Both the position numbers and the translations under genes were made by a program. Positions 40,984 to 50,793 of a stretch of 64,000 bases of DNA are shown here, piece after piece. The notes beneath the pieces were generated by a model. It had not been told where the DNA came from and searched no databases. It saw only the letters and a program-made list of their open reading frames with translations. The stretch is from Salinicola salarius (GTDB lineage: Bacteria; Pseudomonadota; Gammaproteobacteria; Pseudomonadales; Halomonadaceae): the NCBI RefSeq assembly GCF_002179555.1, contig NZ_NHOU01000002.1, positions 124,001 to 188,000 of the forward strand. Reading direction: 5' to 3'. Every line of letters begins with the position of its first letter. Positions within the stretch are counted from its first letter, which is position 1.

Positions 40984-42702
40984 CTACTTGAACCACCAGG
41001 AAAGAATCAGCAACAGCAGCAGTACGGTGGCGATCGCCTGCCACACGTTCGCCGGCTCCCGCCACGGCGGGCGCCGGCTTTCGTCGTCGCCCTTGGGGGT
41101 CGCCCGCAGATGGTAGGCGAGCTCCGTGAGCCGCCGGAACCGCAACGCACGCAGCGGATCGAGCGAGCGCCGTAGTGCGTCGTCGAGATCCGTGCTGATC
41201 GCCGGATTGCTCAATTGGGCGCGGCGATAGGTCATCTGCTCCAGATCGGTATGGCTGCGCAGATGGTTGGGCAGCAGGGTGTAAGGCAGATGCCCGGTGA
41301 GCATCCAGTAGACGGTGGATGCCAGCGAATACTGATCGCTGCGACGGCCGACCTCGGTATCCAGCGCGTACTCCGGCGCACTGTGCTCGGTCAGGCCGAC
41401 CTGACGCGCCAGCTGGCGTGCCTCGCCCTGGGCATCGCCTTCGCGCTTGTGACAGGCGCCGAAATCGGTCAGCACCAGATTGCCATGCCGGTCGATGAGA
41501 ATGTTGTCCGGGTGGATATGCTGATGCAGCACGTCGTGACGATGCAGCGCCTGTACCGCCTTGACCAGCTGCCGCGCGATGTCGAGCCGCTGGTCGAGAC
41601 TGGCCTGCGGATGCCTTCTCAGCCATTCGGTCAGCGTTTCGCCGTCGACATAGCTCATCAGGTAGTAGAGATAGCGGCGCGTTCTGGCCGGCTCCATCAC
41701 CTTGACCACGAACGGCGAGTTGACGCGTTCGACGACCCACTGCTGCAGGCCGAAGTGTTCGAGATAGACGTTACGGGTCGAAAGCTCCGGACTCGGCGCC
41801 TTCATCACCATGTCGCGTCCGCTGCGCACGTCCCGCACATGGTAGAGACGCGCCTTGGCAGTGCGCGACAGCACCTCGACGACTTCCAGGCCATCGAGAC
41901 GCTCGCCCTTGGCCAGCTCCGGCGGCACCGGCAGATGATGAAAGACGCGGGGCTGTTCGTCCGGTTCGTCGTCGGAGAGGCGATCGACCCTGACCAGCTG
42001 GAAGCAGAACTGGTTGGCGTTGTAGCCCCGCTCGATGGCACGCTGGTTGGCGGCTTCGGCCAGCCGTTCGCAGGCGGCGTCGAGATCGCTGACATCGGCG
42101 CGGATCAGTTGCACGTACTCTGAGGGCACCAGCGTGCCGCGGACGGCCTGGGTCATGAACAGGAAGAGATCGCCCTGCTTGAGAGGAAAGGTGGAGTAGT
42201 CGATATCGACATGGCCATCCATCCCCAGCGCCCGCGAAGGATAGCGATAGCCGCCCAGGTCGGTGACATGGTCGCGGGTCAGCTGTTCGAACTCCGCACC
42301 ACGGATTCGATAGACCAGGGTATCGCCCATGTGGAAGAGATGCGCATCGTGCTGATGAAAGATCATCGCCGACAGCGAACAGATGTAGCTGCCGCCCTCG
42401 ATATAGCCGCTCTGACTGTGGCACCAGCTATTCAGCGCCCGCAGCACGCGAGTGGCCGAGGTCTTGATGTCCCAGTGATCCGGCGTCGAGTAGTAGTCGG
42501 CCAGAAAGCCCCTGACGCTGAGGTCGCCGGCCTGCTTGGCGATCGAGTTGCGCCAGGTGGAATCGCTGATCAGCGCGCAGCCCCCCTTGGAGATCAGCTG
42601 CTCGCCCTGAGGGATTTGCACCGACATCGAGCTGCGATGACGATGCAGGTCCGGCGCGACGAAGGCCTGGCCATAGGTCAGTGACAGCGAACTCTTGGAC
42701 AA
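40984..42702 (-). CDS. PPM-phosphatase / kinase fusion with degenerate active sites, membrane-anchored
   Basis: I place the start at TTG 42702 (MSKSSLSLTYGQAF), with GGGAG 7 bp upstream, giving 572 residues; an ATG at 42867 lacks support. The N-terminal half (about 1-240) resembles a PP2C (PPM) phosphatase, with RGFLADYYSTP, HMGDTLVYRI and LTRDHV, but the metal aspartates are changed: motif 1 is missing, the usual SDG is TQA (184-186) and the final DN is AN. The C-terminal half (about 270-530) is a Hanks-type kinase with Lys301 and DFG (413-415), but HRD is HQH (393-395). A hydrophobic tail (ATVLLLLLILSWWF) would anchor it in the membrane. It is divergent from ppa. Related bifunctional proteins have intact sites; this one is probably a scaffold or sensor. 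Confidence 0.8.
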   Translation of the reverse strand: MSKSSLSLTYGQAFVAPDLHRHRSSMSVQIPQGEQLISKGGCALISDSTWRNSIAKQAGDLSVRGFLADYYSTPDHWDIKTSATRVLRALNSWCHSQSGYIEGGSYICSLSAMIFHQHDAHLFHMGDTLVYRIRGAEFEQLTRDHVTDLGGYRYPSRALGMDGHVDIDYSTFPLKQGDLFLFMTQAVRGTLVPSEYVQLIRADVSDLDAACERLAEAANQRAIERGYNANQFCFQLVRVDRLSDDEPDEQPRVFHHLPVPPELAKGERLDGLEVVEVLSRTAKARLYHVRDVRSGRDMVMKAPSPELSTRNVYLEHFGLQQWVVERVNSPFVVKVMEPARTRRYLYYLMSYVDGETLTEWLRRHPQASLDQRLDIARQLVKAVQALHRHDVLHQHIHPDNILIDRHGNLVLTDFGACHKREGDAQGEARQLARQVGLTEHSAPEYALDTEVGRRSDQYSLASTVYWMLTGHLPYTLLPNHLRSHTDLEQMTYRRAQLSNPAISTDLDDALRRSLDPLRALRFRRLTELAYHLRATPKGDDESRRPPWREPANVWQAIATVLLLLLILSWWFK

Positions 42703-42808
42703 CGGGTTTCTCCCAATGGATCGACGAACGGCGAGTGATCGGGCAATCTCGGATTCACGACTGCAGGCGGCATCGGCTATCCCGCATGAACGGACGCCAA
42801 TGCCCAGG

Positions 42809-42838
42809 TTGGTAATCGGCCTAGCCAGTTCGTATAAT
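42809..42838 (+). promoter_or_regulatory. Sigma-70 promoter of ppa
   Basis: TTGGTA (42809-42814), an 18-bp spacer and a perfect TATAAT (42833-42838) lie 53 bp before the ppa ATG. It is one of the best -10 elements in the window, fitting a highly expressed housekeeping gene. Confidence 0.65.
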
Positions 42839-42891
42839 TCCCCCGATTTTCGCCCGCTGGTGTTCAACCTGCAAACCGCAAGGACTCAACG

Positions 42892-43422
42892 ATGAGTTTC
42901 GACAAGATTCCCGCCGGAAAGGATCTCCCCAACGACGTGTACGTGGCGATCGAGATTCCCGCCAACCACGTGCCGATCAAGTATGAAATCGACAAGGACA
43001 TGGACGCGCTGGTGGTCGACCGCTTCATGGCCACGCCGATGTTCTACCCGGCCAACTACGGCTTCATTCCGAACACCCTGGCCGATGACGGTGACCCGCT
43101 CGACGCGCTTGTCGTCACTCCCTACCCGGTCCAGCCCGGCAGCGTGATCCGCGCCCGCCCAGTCGGTGTGCTGAACATGTCCGATGAGGCTGGCGAGGAC
43201 GCCAAGCTGGTCTGCGTGCCCCACGAGAAGCTGAGCACGCTCTACAACGACGTGCACGAGGTCACTGACCTGCCCGAGCTGCTGCGTCAGCAGATCGCGC
43301 ACTTCTTCGAGAACTACAAGGATCTCGAGAAAGGCAAGTGGGTCAAGATCGACTCCTGGGACGGCGCCGACGCCGCCCGCAAGGCCATCGAGAAGGCCGT
43401 CGCCGCCTACGAGAACGAATAA
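42892..43422 (+). CDS. ppa: Inorganic pyrophosphatase, family I
   Basis: Hydrolyses pyrophosphate to phosphate in the cytosol, pulling biosynthetic reactions forward. The 176-residue protein has the family length and the signature [11 protein letters not shown] with the metal-binding aspartates; YGFIPNT and [13 protein letters not shown] are also conserved. AAGGA 8 bp upstream supports the ATG at 42892. A strong promoter precedes it and a long hairpin follows it. It is divergent from the pseudokinase-like gene and convergent with the DUF2333 gene. Confidence 0.98.
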   Translation: MSFDKIPAGKDLPNDVYVAIEIPANHVPIKYEIDKDMDALVVDRFMATPMFYPANYGFIPNTLADDGDPLDALVVTPYPVQPGSVIRARPVGVLNMSDEAGEDAKLVCVPHEKLSTLYNDVHEVTDLPELLRQQIAHFFENYKDLEKGKWVKIDSWDGADAARKAIEKAVAAYENE

Positions 43423-43440
43423 GCGCCGCGACTGCTCATC

Positions 43441-43465
43441 GAGCCTCGGCGTCCGATCGAGGCTC
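43441..43465 (+). terminator. First hairpin after ppa
   Basis: GAGCCTCG (43441-43448) and CGAGGCTC (43458-43465) form an 8-bp perfect stem with a 9-nt loop just after ppa. It has no T-run and is followed closely by the stronger terminator at 43481. Confidence 0.45.
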
Positions 43466-43480
43466 TGATGAAACGATGAA

Positions 43481-43518
43481 AAAACGCCGTCCCGGCATCG
43501 AAACCGGGGCGGCGTTTT
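43481..43518. terminator. Bidirectional terminator between ppa and the DUF2333 gene
   Basis: Arms 43481-43495 (AAAACGCCGTCCCGG) and 43504-43518 (CCGGGGCGGCGTTTT) form a 15-bp stem with one G-T pair and an 8-nt loop. A/T ends on both sides (A-run before, TTTT after) make it a good two-way terminator for the convergent genes. Confidence 0.9.
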
Positions 43519-43550
43519 GCGTTACGGCTCATCGGCCGGTCAGGTCAGGC

Positions 43551-44591
43551 TCACAGTTGATTGCGGATCTTCTCGACCAGCTGAGACGCCCGCACCGTGT
43601 AGTTGGCCATCATCAGCGAGTGGTTGGCGAACAGCCCGAATCCGGAGCCGTTGAGAATGACCGGGCTCCAGACCCGCGCCTGGGAGCTCTCCAGCTCCGC
43701 CACCAGCTGATCGAAATCGGCGCCGACGCCGCTGCTTTCGATGGCATCGGCGTAATCGATTCTGGCGGCCTGCATCAGCTGCGCCAGCGCCCAGGTGGTG
43801 CCGCGGGCCTCGAAGAACACGTTGTCGATTCGCAGCCACGGCGTGCTGTCGTCCTGCTCATCGCCGTTCGGCGACTGACCGACGTTGGCGGCCAGCTGCC
43901 GGGTCTGGGCCTCCAGTCGCTGCTGAACCTGCGCCAGCCAGTCGGAGAGCGCCGAAGCATCGAGCGAAGCGGGTGCGTCAGTCGAAGCGGCAGCGTCCTG
44001 ATTGGGCGCCCCCGGGCCGGCAGCATTCTCCACGGCGGTGAAGGCTTCGCCGAGATTATTGCGCGCCGCGCGCAACACGGTTTCGGAGGCCGGCCAGCGC
44101 CAGCTTTCCAGATCGCCGGCGAGCGATTCGTTGGCCTGCGCCAGCGGCGCATCGCCCGCGCTCAGCGCTTCACCCAGCAGGGTTACCGCATCGCGGACCT
44201 GCCGGGTCACGCCGGCTTCCCAGTTGGGCATGTTGTCGAGCCACAGACCGGGCGGCATCACATCGTTGCGAAGGTAGCCGCCGGGCTTGTCGAGCAGCGT
44301 ATCGAGAATCGAGATGTTGCTGGCAAGAAGCGCTTCGCCAGGCGCGATGGCCGGCGGCGATTGGGCGTCATCGCCGCCGGTATCCACGCTCTGCGGGAAC
44401 CCGCGCTGCATCTGGACCGCCTGCCTGGGGTCCGTCGGTGACGGCGTCCAGCTCCACCAGATGCCAAGAACGATGCAGACCAGCAGATAGATGACGACCA
44501 GTGCCACCAGCGGCTTCCAGATCCAGCCGTACTGGGGCGTTTCGAGAACCTCGGTGCGCGATAGCGGCGCCTTCTTGCGAAACAGGGCCAT
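43551..44591 (-). CDS. DUF2333 family membrane protein
   Basis: A 346-residue protein of unknown function. The start at 44591 (MALFRKKAPLSRTEVLETPQ) has AAGGA 6 bp upstream. A single membrane helix (about residues 27-47, KPLVALVVIYLLVCIVLGIW) is followed by a large periplasmic helical domain rich in Gln, Ala and Asp, with conserved YLRNDVMPPGLWLDNMPNWE and SGSGFGLFANHSLMMANY-like segments. Such proteins are widespread in Pseudomonas and halomonads without an assigned role. The gene is convergent with ppa and divergent from dsbD; a perfect palindrome lies in the shared upstream region. Confidence 0.8.
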   Translation of the reverse strand: MALFRKKAPLSRTEVLETPQYGWIWKPLVALVVIYLLVCIVLGIWWSWTPSPTDPRQAVQMQRGFPQSVDTGGDDAQSPPAIAPGEALLASNISILDTLLDKPGGYLRNDVMPPGLWLDNMPNWEAGVTRQVRDAVTLLGEALSAGDAPLAQANESLAGDLESWRWPASETVLRAARNNLGEAFTAVENAAGPGAPNQDAAASTDAPASLDASALSDWLAQVQQRLEAQTRQLAANVGQSPNGDEQDDSTPWLRIDNVFFEARGTTWALAQLMQAARIDYADAIESSGVGADFDQLVAELESSQARVWSPVILNGSGFGLFANHSLMMANYTVRASQLVEKIRNQL

Positions 44592-44687
44592 GGACGATCC
44601 TTGTGATTGCTGAGAGTGTGAAAGCCGGTCGTGACGATCGATCGTAAAACCGGCCCGGGAGGCCAGCGTCAACGGAAACAGGGTTGG

Positions 44688-44710
44688 GATAGGATTGACT
44701 CTATCCTATC
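44688..44710. promoter_or_regulatory. Palindromic operator-like site upstream of dsbD and the DUF2333 gene
   Basis: GATAGGAT (44688-44695) and ATCCTATC (44703-44710) are perfect inverted repeats separated by 7 bp; TTGACT (44695-44700) overlaps the left arm and could be a -35 element. It lies in the divergent gap, about 100 bp from the DUF2333 gene start and 210 bp from the dsbD start. The binding protein is unknown. Confidence 0.5.
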
Positions 44711-44817
44711 ATGCTCCCCGTCACACGCAGCTCGTCTTTCGCTGCATATCGGCCTACTGCGCTGTCGCCGCGGCACTTTTCTCGCACCTTGCGATCAAAG
44801 CGTCATTCGCCTTTTGA

Positions 44818-44847
44818 TAAGTACGTACGCGGTAAGCACGTACGCGG
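44818..44847. repeat. 15-bp direct repeat upstream of dsbD
   Basis: TAAGTACGTACGCGG (44818-44832) is followed directly by TAAGCACGTACGCGG (44833-44847), differing at one base. Each contains CGTACG palindromes. The repeat lies about 75 bp before the chosen dsbD start. Confidence 0.7.
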
Positions 44848-44922
44848 CATGCCTTGGTTCATCATGTCACCATCGCCGGGCACGCCAGGTCTGCGCTTTC
44901 ATCGTTGTCAGGAATTCATGTT

Positions 44923-46995
44923 TTGACGTCACGCTTTTACGGATGTCTCCTGGTGCTCGGCTACTGCCTGTTGGCAGCCCTTGCCCCAGCCCAGGCCCAG
45001 GACTCTCCCGCTTCTTCGAATCAGGTCGCCTTTTCCGCTCGCGGCGGCAACGAGTTCCTGCCGGTCGACCAGGCCTTTCATGCCTACGCCTGGCATGACG
45101 ATGAACGGGTCTATGTCGGCATCCGCAACCAGCCCGGCTACTATCTCTACCGTCATCGCTTCGGCCTGGAAAGCCGCCAGCCCGAGATCGCGTTAGGATC
45201 GCTCCGGATCCCGCCCGGCCAGTTCAAGCACGATCCCTATCTGGGCGATGTCCACGTCTTCCATGATCCGGTCGAGATCAGCGCACCGCTGGCCGACAGC
45301 GCACATTTCGATCCCGAAGCACCGATACCGATCACGCTCTCCTTCCAGGGTTGTGCCGATGCGGGGCTCTGCTATCCCCCCGAGCACTGGACGCTGACCG
45401 CCAAGGCCGGGCCGCCGCCCGCCGCCTATCGCGATGCCAGCAGTGACGCCAAGGCCTCGCCGATCCTATCGCCGGCTTCCGGTCCCGAGGCCACCCGCGA
45501 TCCTTTTTCCGCATCGCCCGGAGACGAACCGCTCTCGAATTCGGCCGCCGTCCCCGAAGCGTCCATCTCCGAAACGTCTATCCTCGAAGCGTCTATTCCC
45601 GAAACGTCTAGACCAACGGTGGCCCCGTCGCCCGATTCAGCCAGCGAGAGCTCCGCGCTGCCGATCGCCACCGCCGATGGCCAGTTTCAATCCCTGCTCC
45701 GTGAAGGCCTCGGAGCGAGCACGCTGGGGCTTTTCTTCCTCGCGGGGCTAGGGCTGACCTTCACCCCTTGCGTGCTACCCATGCTGCCGATCCTGACCTC
45801 CATCATCGTGGGCCAGAGCGCGCGTCGCGGGCGGGCGCTGCTGCTGTCGACGAGCTATGTGATCGGCATGGTCTCGACGTTCACGCTGCTCGGCACGTTG
45901 ATGGGCGTCTTCGGCGCCTCGCTCAATCTCCAGGCGCGGCTGCAATCCGGCTGGATACTGATCCCCTTCGCGCTGCTGTTCGTGCTCTTCGCGATAGCGA
46001 TGTTCGGCGCGTTCGACCTGCGGCTGCCCAACGGGATCAGCCAGCGGGTCGATACCTGGCAAGGCCGACTGCAGCGTAGCGGCCCGCTCGGCCTGGCCGC
46101 GGCCGGCGCCCTGTCGGTGCTGGTGGTTTCGCCCTGCGTCTCCGCACCGCTGGCGGGCGCGCTGGTCTTCATCTCCTCCACCGGCGACGCCCTGGGCGGT
46201 GCACTGGCGCTACTCGCGCTCGGCGCCGGCATGGGGGTGCCGCTGATTCTCGTCGGGACTTTCGGCGGGCAGTGGCTACCCCGCACCGGCGCCTGGATGA
46301 AAGGCATCAAGGCGTTGTTCGGCGTGATGCTGCTGGGTGTCGCGATCTGGCTGGTCGAGCGCCTGCTGCCGGCACCGGCGGTCTTGCTGCTGTGGGGAGC
46401 GCTGACGCTGGGTTGCGCGCTGGCACTGGGCGCGCTGGATCGACAGATCGGCGGCGGCTGGTCGCGGGTCCGCCAGGCGGCCGGCTGGGTACTGCTGGTG
46501 TGGGGCGTGGCGATGATCTGGGGCGCGGCCCAGGGCAGTGGCGATCCACTGCGCCCGCTATCGGGATCGAACACCGAGGCATCTTCGGAGGCATCGAACC
46601 TGACCTTCGAGACCGTCAATCACCTCGACCAGCTCGAGTCGGCGCTGGCCTCGGCGCGAGCCAGCGGGCGGCCGGTGATGGTCGACGTCAGCGCCGACTG
46701 GTGCATCTCGTGCAAAGTGGTGGAGCAGACGGTCTTCCCCGCGCCGGCCGTGGCCGAACGCCTGGCGGATTTCACATTGATCCGCGCCGACGTGACCCAG
46801 GACACCGCCGCAAGCCGCACGCTGCTCGAGCACTACCAACTGTTCGGCCCGCCGGCGCTGCTGTTTTTCGCCGACGGCACGGAGCTTCGACGGGCCCGCA
46901 TCCAGGGGGAAGTCGACGCCGAAGCGCTGGCTCGCCACCTGAACGCGGTGAATCGGCTGGCACATGACCGCGCTTCAGCGGCGTCCGGTTCTTAG
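44923..46995 (+). CDS. dsbD: Thiol:disulfide interchange protein DsbD
   Basis: DsbD passes electrons from cytosolic thioredoxin to periplasmic DsbC, DsbG and cytochrome c maturation proteins. I choose TTG 44923 with AGGA 9 bp upstream, since signal peptide FYGCLLVLGYCLLAALAPAQ follows directly; an in-frame ATG at 44854 would add 23 residues. Redox pairs are seen in all three domains: FQGCADAGLC (alpha), TPCVLPMLP and SPCVSAPLAG (membrane domain), and WCISCK (gamma). At about 690 residues it is longer than E. coli DsbD (565), mainly because of a low-complexity linker between the alpha and membrane domains built of 15-bp repeats. The stop codon lies inside a heptamer array. Confidence 0.9.
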   Translation: MTSRFYGCLLVLGYCLLAALAPAQAQDSPASSNQVAFSARGGNEFLPVDQAFHAYAWHDDERVYVGIRNQPGYYLYRHRFGLESRQPEIALGSLRIPPGQFKHDPYLGDVHVFHDPVEISAPLADSAHFDPEAPIPITLSFQGCADAGLCYPPEHWTLTAKAGPPPAAYRDASSDAKASPILSPASGPEATRDPFSASPGDEPLSNSAAVPEASISETSILEASIPETSRPTVAPSPDSASESSALPIATADGQFQSLLREGLGASTLGLFFLAGLGLTFTPCVLPMLPILTSIIVGQSARRGRALLLSTSYVIGMVSTFTLLGTLMGVFGASLNLQARLQSGWILIPFALLFVLFAIAMFGAFDLRLPNGISQRVDTWQGRLQRSGPLGLAAAGALSVLVVSPCVSAPLAGALVFISSTGDALGGALALLALGAGMGVPLILVGTFGGQWLPRTGAWMKGIKALFGVMLLGVAIWLVERLLPAPAVLLLWGALTLGCALALGALDRQIGGGWSRVRQAAGWVLLVWGVAMIWGAAQGSGDPLRPLSGSNTEASSEASNLTFETVNHLDQLESALASARASGRPVMVDVSADWCISCKVVEQTVFPAPAVAERLADFTLIRADVTQDTAASRTLLEHYQLFGPPALLFFADGTELRRARIQGEVDAEALARHLNAVNRLAHDRASAASGS
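45556..45615 (+). repeat. Four in-frame 15-bp repeats in the dsbD linker
   Basis: Units start at 45556, 45571, 45586 and 45601 with GAAGCGTCCATC, GAAACGTCTATC, GAAGCGTCTATT and GAAACGTCTAGA. They encode EASIS, ETSIL, EASIP and ETSRP in frame, in the linker before the membrane domain. Confidence 0.9.
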
Positions 46996-47029
46996 TTCTT
47001 AGTTCTTGGCTCTCGGTTCCTGGCTTTCT
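46988..47029 (+). repeat. Degenerate heptamer array over the dsbD stop codon
   Basis: Six 7-bp units: GTTCTTA, GTTCTTA, GTTCTTG, GCTCTCG, GTTCCTG, GCTTTCT. The dsbD stop TAG is at 46993-46995, inside the first two units. Identity decays to the right. Confidence 0.75.
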
Positions 47030-47245
47030 GCTCCAGTTCTCAGTTGCTGTTCAGGGTTCTTCGCCGTTAACCCTCGGCAAGGGGAACCAAGCATTAACGA
47101 ACATCGTTCGATGGTGAGGGTGGACACTCTCAGCATTTTTCGGCAAACTTCGACACCAACGAAAACGGTGCGCCGAGACGGCATCTTGCAGCAAAGTGAC
47201 GCGATCTTGACAATCCATGAAAGGGTTAACAGCGCAAGGACAGTT

Positions 47246-47689
47246 ATGGCTAGACTCCTGGTTCTCAACGGTCCCAACCTGAATCTGCTCGGCACACGCG
47301 AGCCGGCTGTCTACGGCACGACCACCCTGGAGGACATCCGGATTCGCTTGACCGAGCGCGCATTGAGCGCCGGTCATCAACTGGATTGGCTACAGTCCAA
47401 CGCCGAGCATGAACTGGTCGAGCGAGTACACCGCGCGAAGCAGGAGAACATCGATTTCATCCTGCTCAATCCGGCCGCCTTCACCCACACCAGCGTGGCC
47501 CTGCGCGACGCGCTGACCGGTGTCGCCATCCCGTTCATCGAACTGCACCTTTCCAACGTGCACGCGCGCGAACCGTTTCGTTCACATTCCTATTTCTCCG
47601 ACGTCGCCCGTGGCGTCATCGCGGGATTCGGCGCCGATAGCTACGTGCTGGCGCTGGATGCCGCGTTCAGGCAGCTGGATCGAGACTGA
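47246..47689 (+). CDS. aroQ: 3-dehydroquinate dehydratase, type II
   Basis: Type II enzyme converting 3-dehydroquinate to 3-dehydroshikimate in aromatic amino acid synthesis. The start at 47246 ([20 protein letters not shown]) has AAGGA 5 bp upstream; the open frame extends over the dsbD 3' region without similarity. Catalytic Tyr23 and Arg18 are in the N-terminal loop, and [19 protein letters not shown] is the conserved substrate-binding segment. Its 147 residues match the family. It precedes accB-accC, the usual aroQ-accBC order. TTGACA occurs at 47207-47212 but with a poor -10. Confidence 0.96.
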   Translation: MARLLVLNGPNLNLLGTREPAVYGTTTLEDIRIRLTERALSAGHQLDWLQSNAEHELVERVHRAKQENIDFILLNPAAFTHTSVALRDALTGVAIPFIELHLSNVHAREPFRSHSYFSDVARGVIAGFGADSYVLALDAAFRQLDRD

Positions 47690-47792
47690 TCCCTTTTTTC
47701 GCCAGCGGACGTTTAGCGACACGCGTCGCACGCTACTGTCATATCCGACTTCCATATCCAACTATCGCATTCAACCAAACCGAGACATCGCC

Positions 47793-48260
47793 ATGGATAT
47801 ACGCAAGGTCAAGAAACTCATCGAACTCCTGGAAGAGTCCAACATCAGCGAAATCGAGATCCAGGAAGGCGAAGAGTCCGTGCGCATTAGCCGCCACCCT
47901 AACGGTTTCGGCGCCATGCAGCAGCCAATGGTCATGCAACAGCAGCAGCCGATGGCACCTTCCGCGCCAGCGGCACCGAGCGCGCCGGTTGCCGAAGCCG
48001 GCGACGCGGCACCGGCCCAGCCTGCCGGTCACGCAGTGACCTCGCCCATGGTCGGCACCTTCTACCGCTCCCCGGCGCCGGGCGCCAAGGCGTTCGTCGA
48101 AGTCGGCCAGAGCGTCAAGAAAGGCGATACCGTGTGTATCGTCGAAGCGATGAAGATGATGAACCAGATCGAAGCCGACAAGGATGGCGTGATCGAAGCA
48201 ATCCTGGTCGAGGATGGCGAGCCGGTCGAATTCGACCAGCCGATGATCATCATCAACTGA
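47793..48260 (+). CDS. accB: Biotin carboxyl carrier protein of acetyl-CoA carboxylase
   Basis: AccB carries the biotin on which carbon dioxide is fixed before transfer to acetyl-CoA, the first step of fatty acid synthesis. The 155-residue protein has an N-terminal helix ([20 protein letters not shown]), a Gln/Ala/Pro-rich linker (about 42-78) and the biotinyl domain with Lys121 in EAMKMMN. The ATG at 47793 is the family start; the open frame upstream is not similar. accC follows after 35 bp. Confidence 0.97.
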   Translation: MDIRKVKKLIELLEESNISEIEIQEGEESVRISRHPNGFGAMQQPMVMQQQQPMAPSAPAAPSAPVAEAGDAAPAQPAGHAVTSPMVGTFYRSPAPGAKAFVEVGQSVKKGDTVCIVEAMKMMNQIEADKDGVIEAILVEDGEPVEFDQPMIIIN

Positions 48261-48295
48261 TCATCTTCCACTAGGGCCACACGAGCGAAACCATC

Positions 48296-49639
<1,344 letters not shown>

Positions 49640-49718
49640 GGAAGCACTGCCTAAATGTCTACGCAGACGAATCGCTGCGTTGCGCTTCATCCTGCTCGAC
49701 GACTTATTCAGCGCTTCC
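49640..49718. repeat. 79-bp element with terminal inverted repeats after accC
   Basis: GGAAGCACTG (49640-49649) and CAGCGCTTCC (49709-49718) are inverted repeats matching at 9 of 10 positions. The element begins directly after the accC stop TGA. Its interior has a CGCAG/CTGCG stem. It resembles a REP-like or miniature inverted-repeat element; no other copy was found in this window. Confidence 0.55.
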
Positions 49719-49741
49719 TTGATTCCTGGTAAGTGGTGATG

Positions 49742-49767
49742 GGGCGGTCATCCGGTGATGGCCGCCC
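49742..49767 (+). terminator. Rho-independent terminator after accC
   Basis: GGGCGGTCATC (49742-49752) pairs with GATGGCCGCCC (49757-49767), 11 bp with one G-T pair and a CGGT loop, followed by TTCTTCTT. Confidence 0.88.
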
Positions 49768-49773
49768 TTCTTC

Positions 49774-49813
49774 TTATCTCAATCTCGACTGGATTATCTC
49801 AATCTCGACTGGA
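49774..49813 (+). repeat. Perfect 20-bp tandem duplication in the prmA leader
   Basis: The unit TTATCTCAATCTCGACTGGA occurs at 49774-49793 and again, identically, at 49794-49813. The second copy supplies the GGA of the GGAGAG ribosome site of prmA, whose ATG is at 49822; in the first copy the GGA is followed by TTATC instead. Confidence 0.95.
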
Positions 49814-49821
49814 GAGCCGTC

Positions 49822-50721
49822 ATGGCGTGGCTACAACTCAAGGCATCCATTGCCCCCGAGCAGGCCGAATGGCTGGAAGAACTGCTGCTTGCCGAGGGCG
49901 CCAGCGCGATTACCCTGCAGGACGCCCACGACGAGCCGGTGTTCGAACCCGACCGTGGCACGACCCCGTTGTGGTCGGAAACCGTACTCACGGGGCTTTA
50001 CGACGACCTCAACGAGGTCGAGGCGATGATCGAACGCGTTCGGCGCGCGTGGGCCGAGCAGTTGCCCGACGACCCGGCGCCGCAGATCGAGTACGAGCTT
50101 CTGGCCGATCGCGACTGGGAGCGCGAATGGATGGACGGCTTCGAACCGCTGCGCATGGGCCAGCGCCTGTGGATCGTGCCGAGCTGGCACGAGGCGCCCG
50201 ATCCCGATGCGGTCAACCTGCTGCTCGACCCCGGCCTCGCCTTCGGCACCGGCACCCATCCCACCACCGCACTCTGCCTCGGCTGGCTGGACGCACAGGA
50301 TCTCGCCGGACGACAAATTCTCGACTACGGCTGCGGTTCCGGCATTCTCGCCATCGCCGCGCTCAAGCTGGGAGCCGATACCGCCGTCGGTGTCGATATC
50401 GACCCGCAGGCGTTGCAGGCGAGCCGCGACAACGCCGAACGCAACCAGATCGACGAGGCGAGCCTGATCCTCGATTACCCGGAAAAGATCGGCCGGGGCG
50501 AGTTCGAGGTCGTCGTCGCCAACATCCTGGCCGGACCGCTGATCGAGATGGCCTCGACGATTGCCGCCCGGGTCCGCCCCGCCGGCCAGCTGGCGCTGTC
50601 GGGCATCCTCGCTGCCCAGGCGGAATCGGTGCTGGATGCCTATCGCGCCCAGGGCATTCTCATGGATGCGCCGCAGGAAAAAGAGGGCTGGGTTCTGCTG
50701 ACCGGGCACCGGCCGGGCTGA
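49822..50721 (+). CDS. prmA: Ribosomal protein L11 methyltransferase
   Basis: PrmA trimethylates lysines and the N terminus of ribosomal protein L11 using SAM. The 299-residue protein has an N-terminal L11-recognition domain (about 1-95), and a Rossmann SAM domain with DPGLAFGTGTHPTTALCLGW, ILDYGCGSGILAIAALKLGA and the VVANILAGPLIEMA motif. GGAGAG precedes the ATG by 5 bp. It lies after accBC and before dusB-fis, a conserved gammaproteobacterial order. The gene is not essential in E. coli. Confidence 0.96.
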   Translation: MAWLQLKASIAPEQAEWLEELLLAEGASAITLQDAHDEPVFEPDRGTTPLWSETVLTGLYDDLNEVEAMIERVRRAWAEQLPDDPAPQIEYELLADRDWEREWMDGFEPLRMGQRLWIVPSWHEAPDPDAVNLLLDPGLAFGTGTHPTTALCLGWLDAQDLAGRQILDYGCGSGILAIAALKLGADTAVGVDIDPQALQASRDNAERNQIDEASLILDYPEKIGRGEFEVVVANILAGPLIEMASTIAARVRPAGQLALSGILAAQAESVLDAYRAQGILMDAPQEKEGWVLLTGHRPG

Positions 50722-50793
50722 GGTTTTGTAAAGCCGCTCCCTCGTCTCGGCCCTCCGGCTGTGAAGACATTCATGCGGCATTGCCCACGCCTG

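Noticed and set aside
47207-47212. TTGACA as the -35 of an aroQ promoter
   Set aside because: The sequence 17 bp downstream (CAGCGC) is not a -10; the match alone is not enough.
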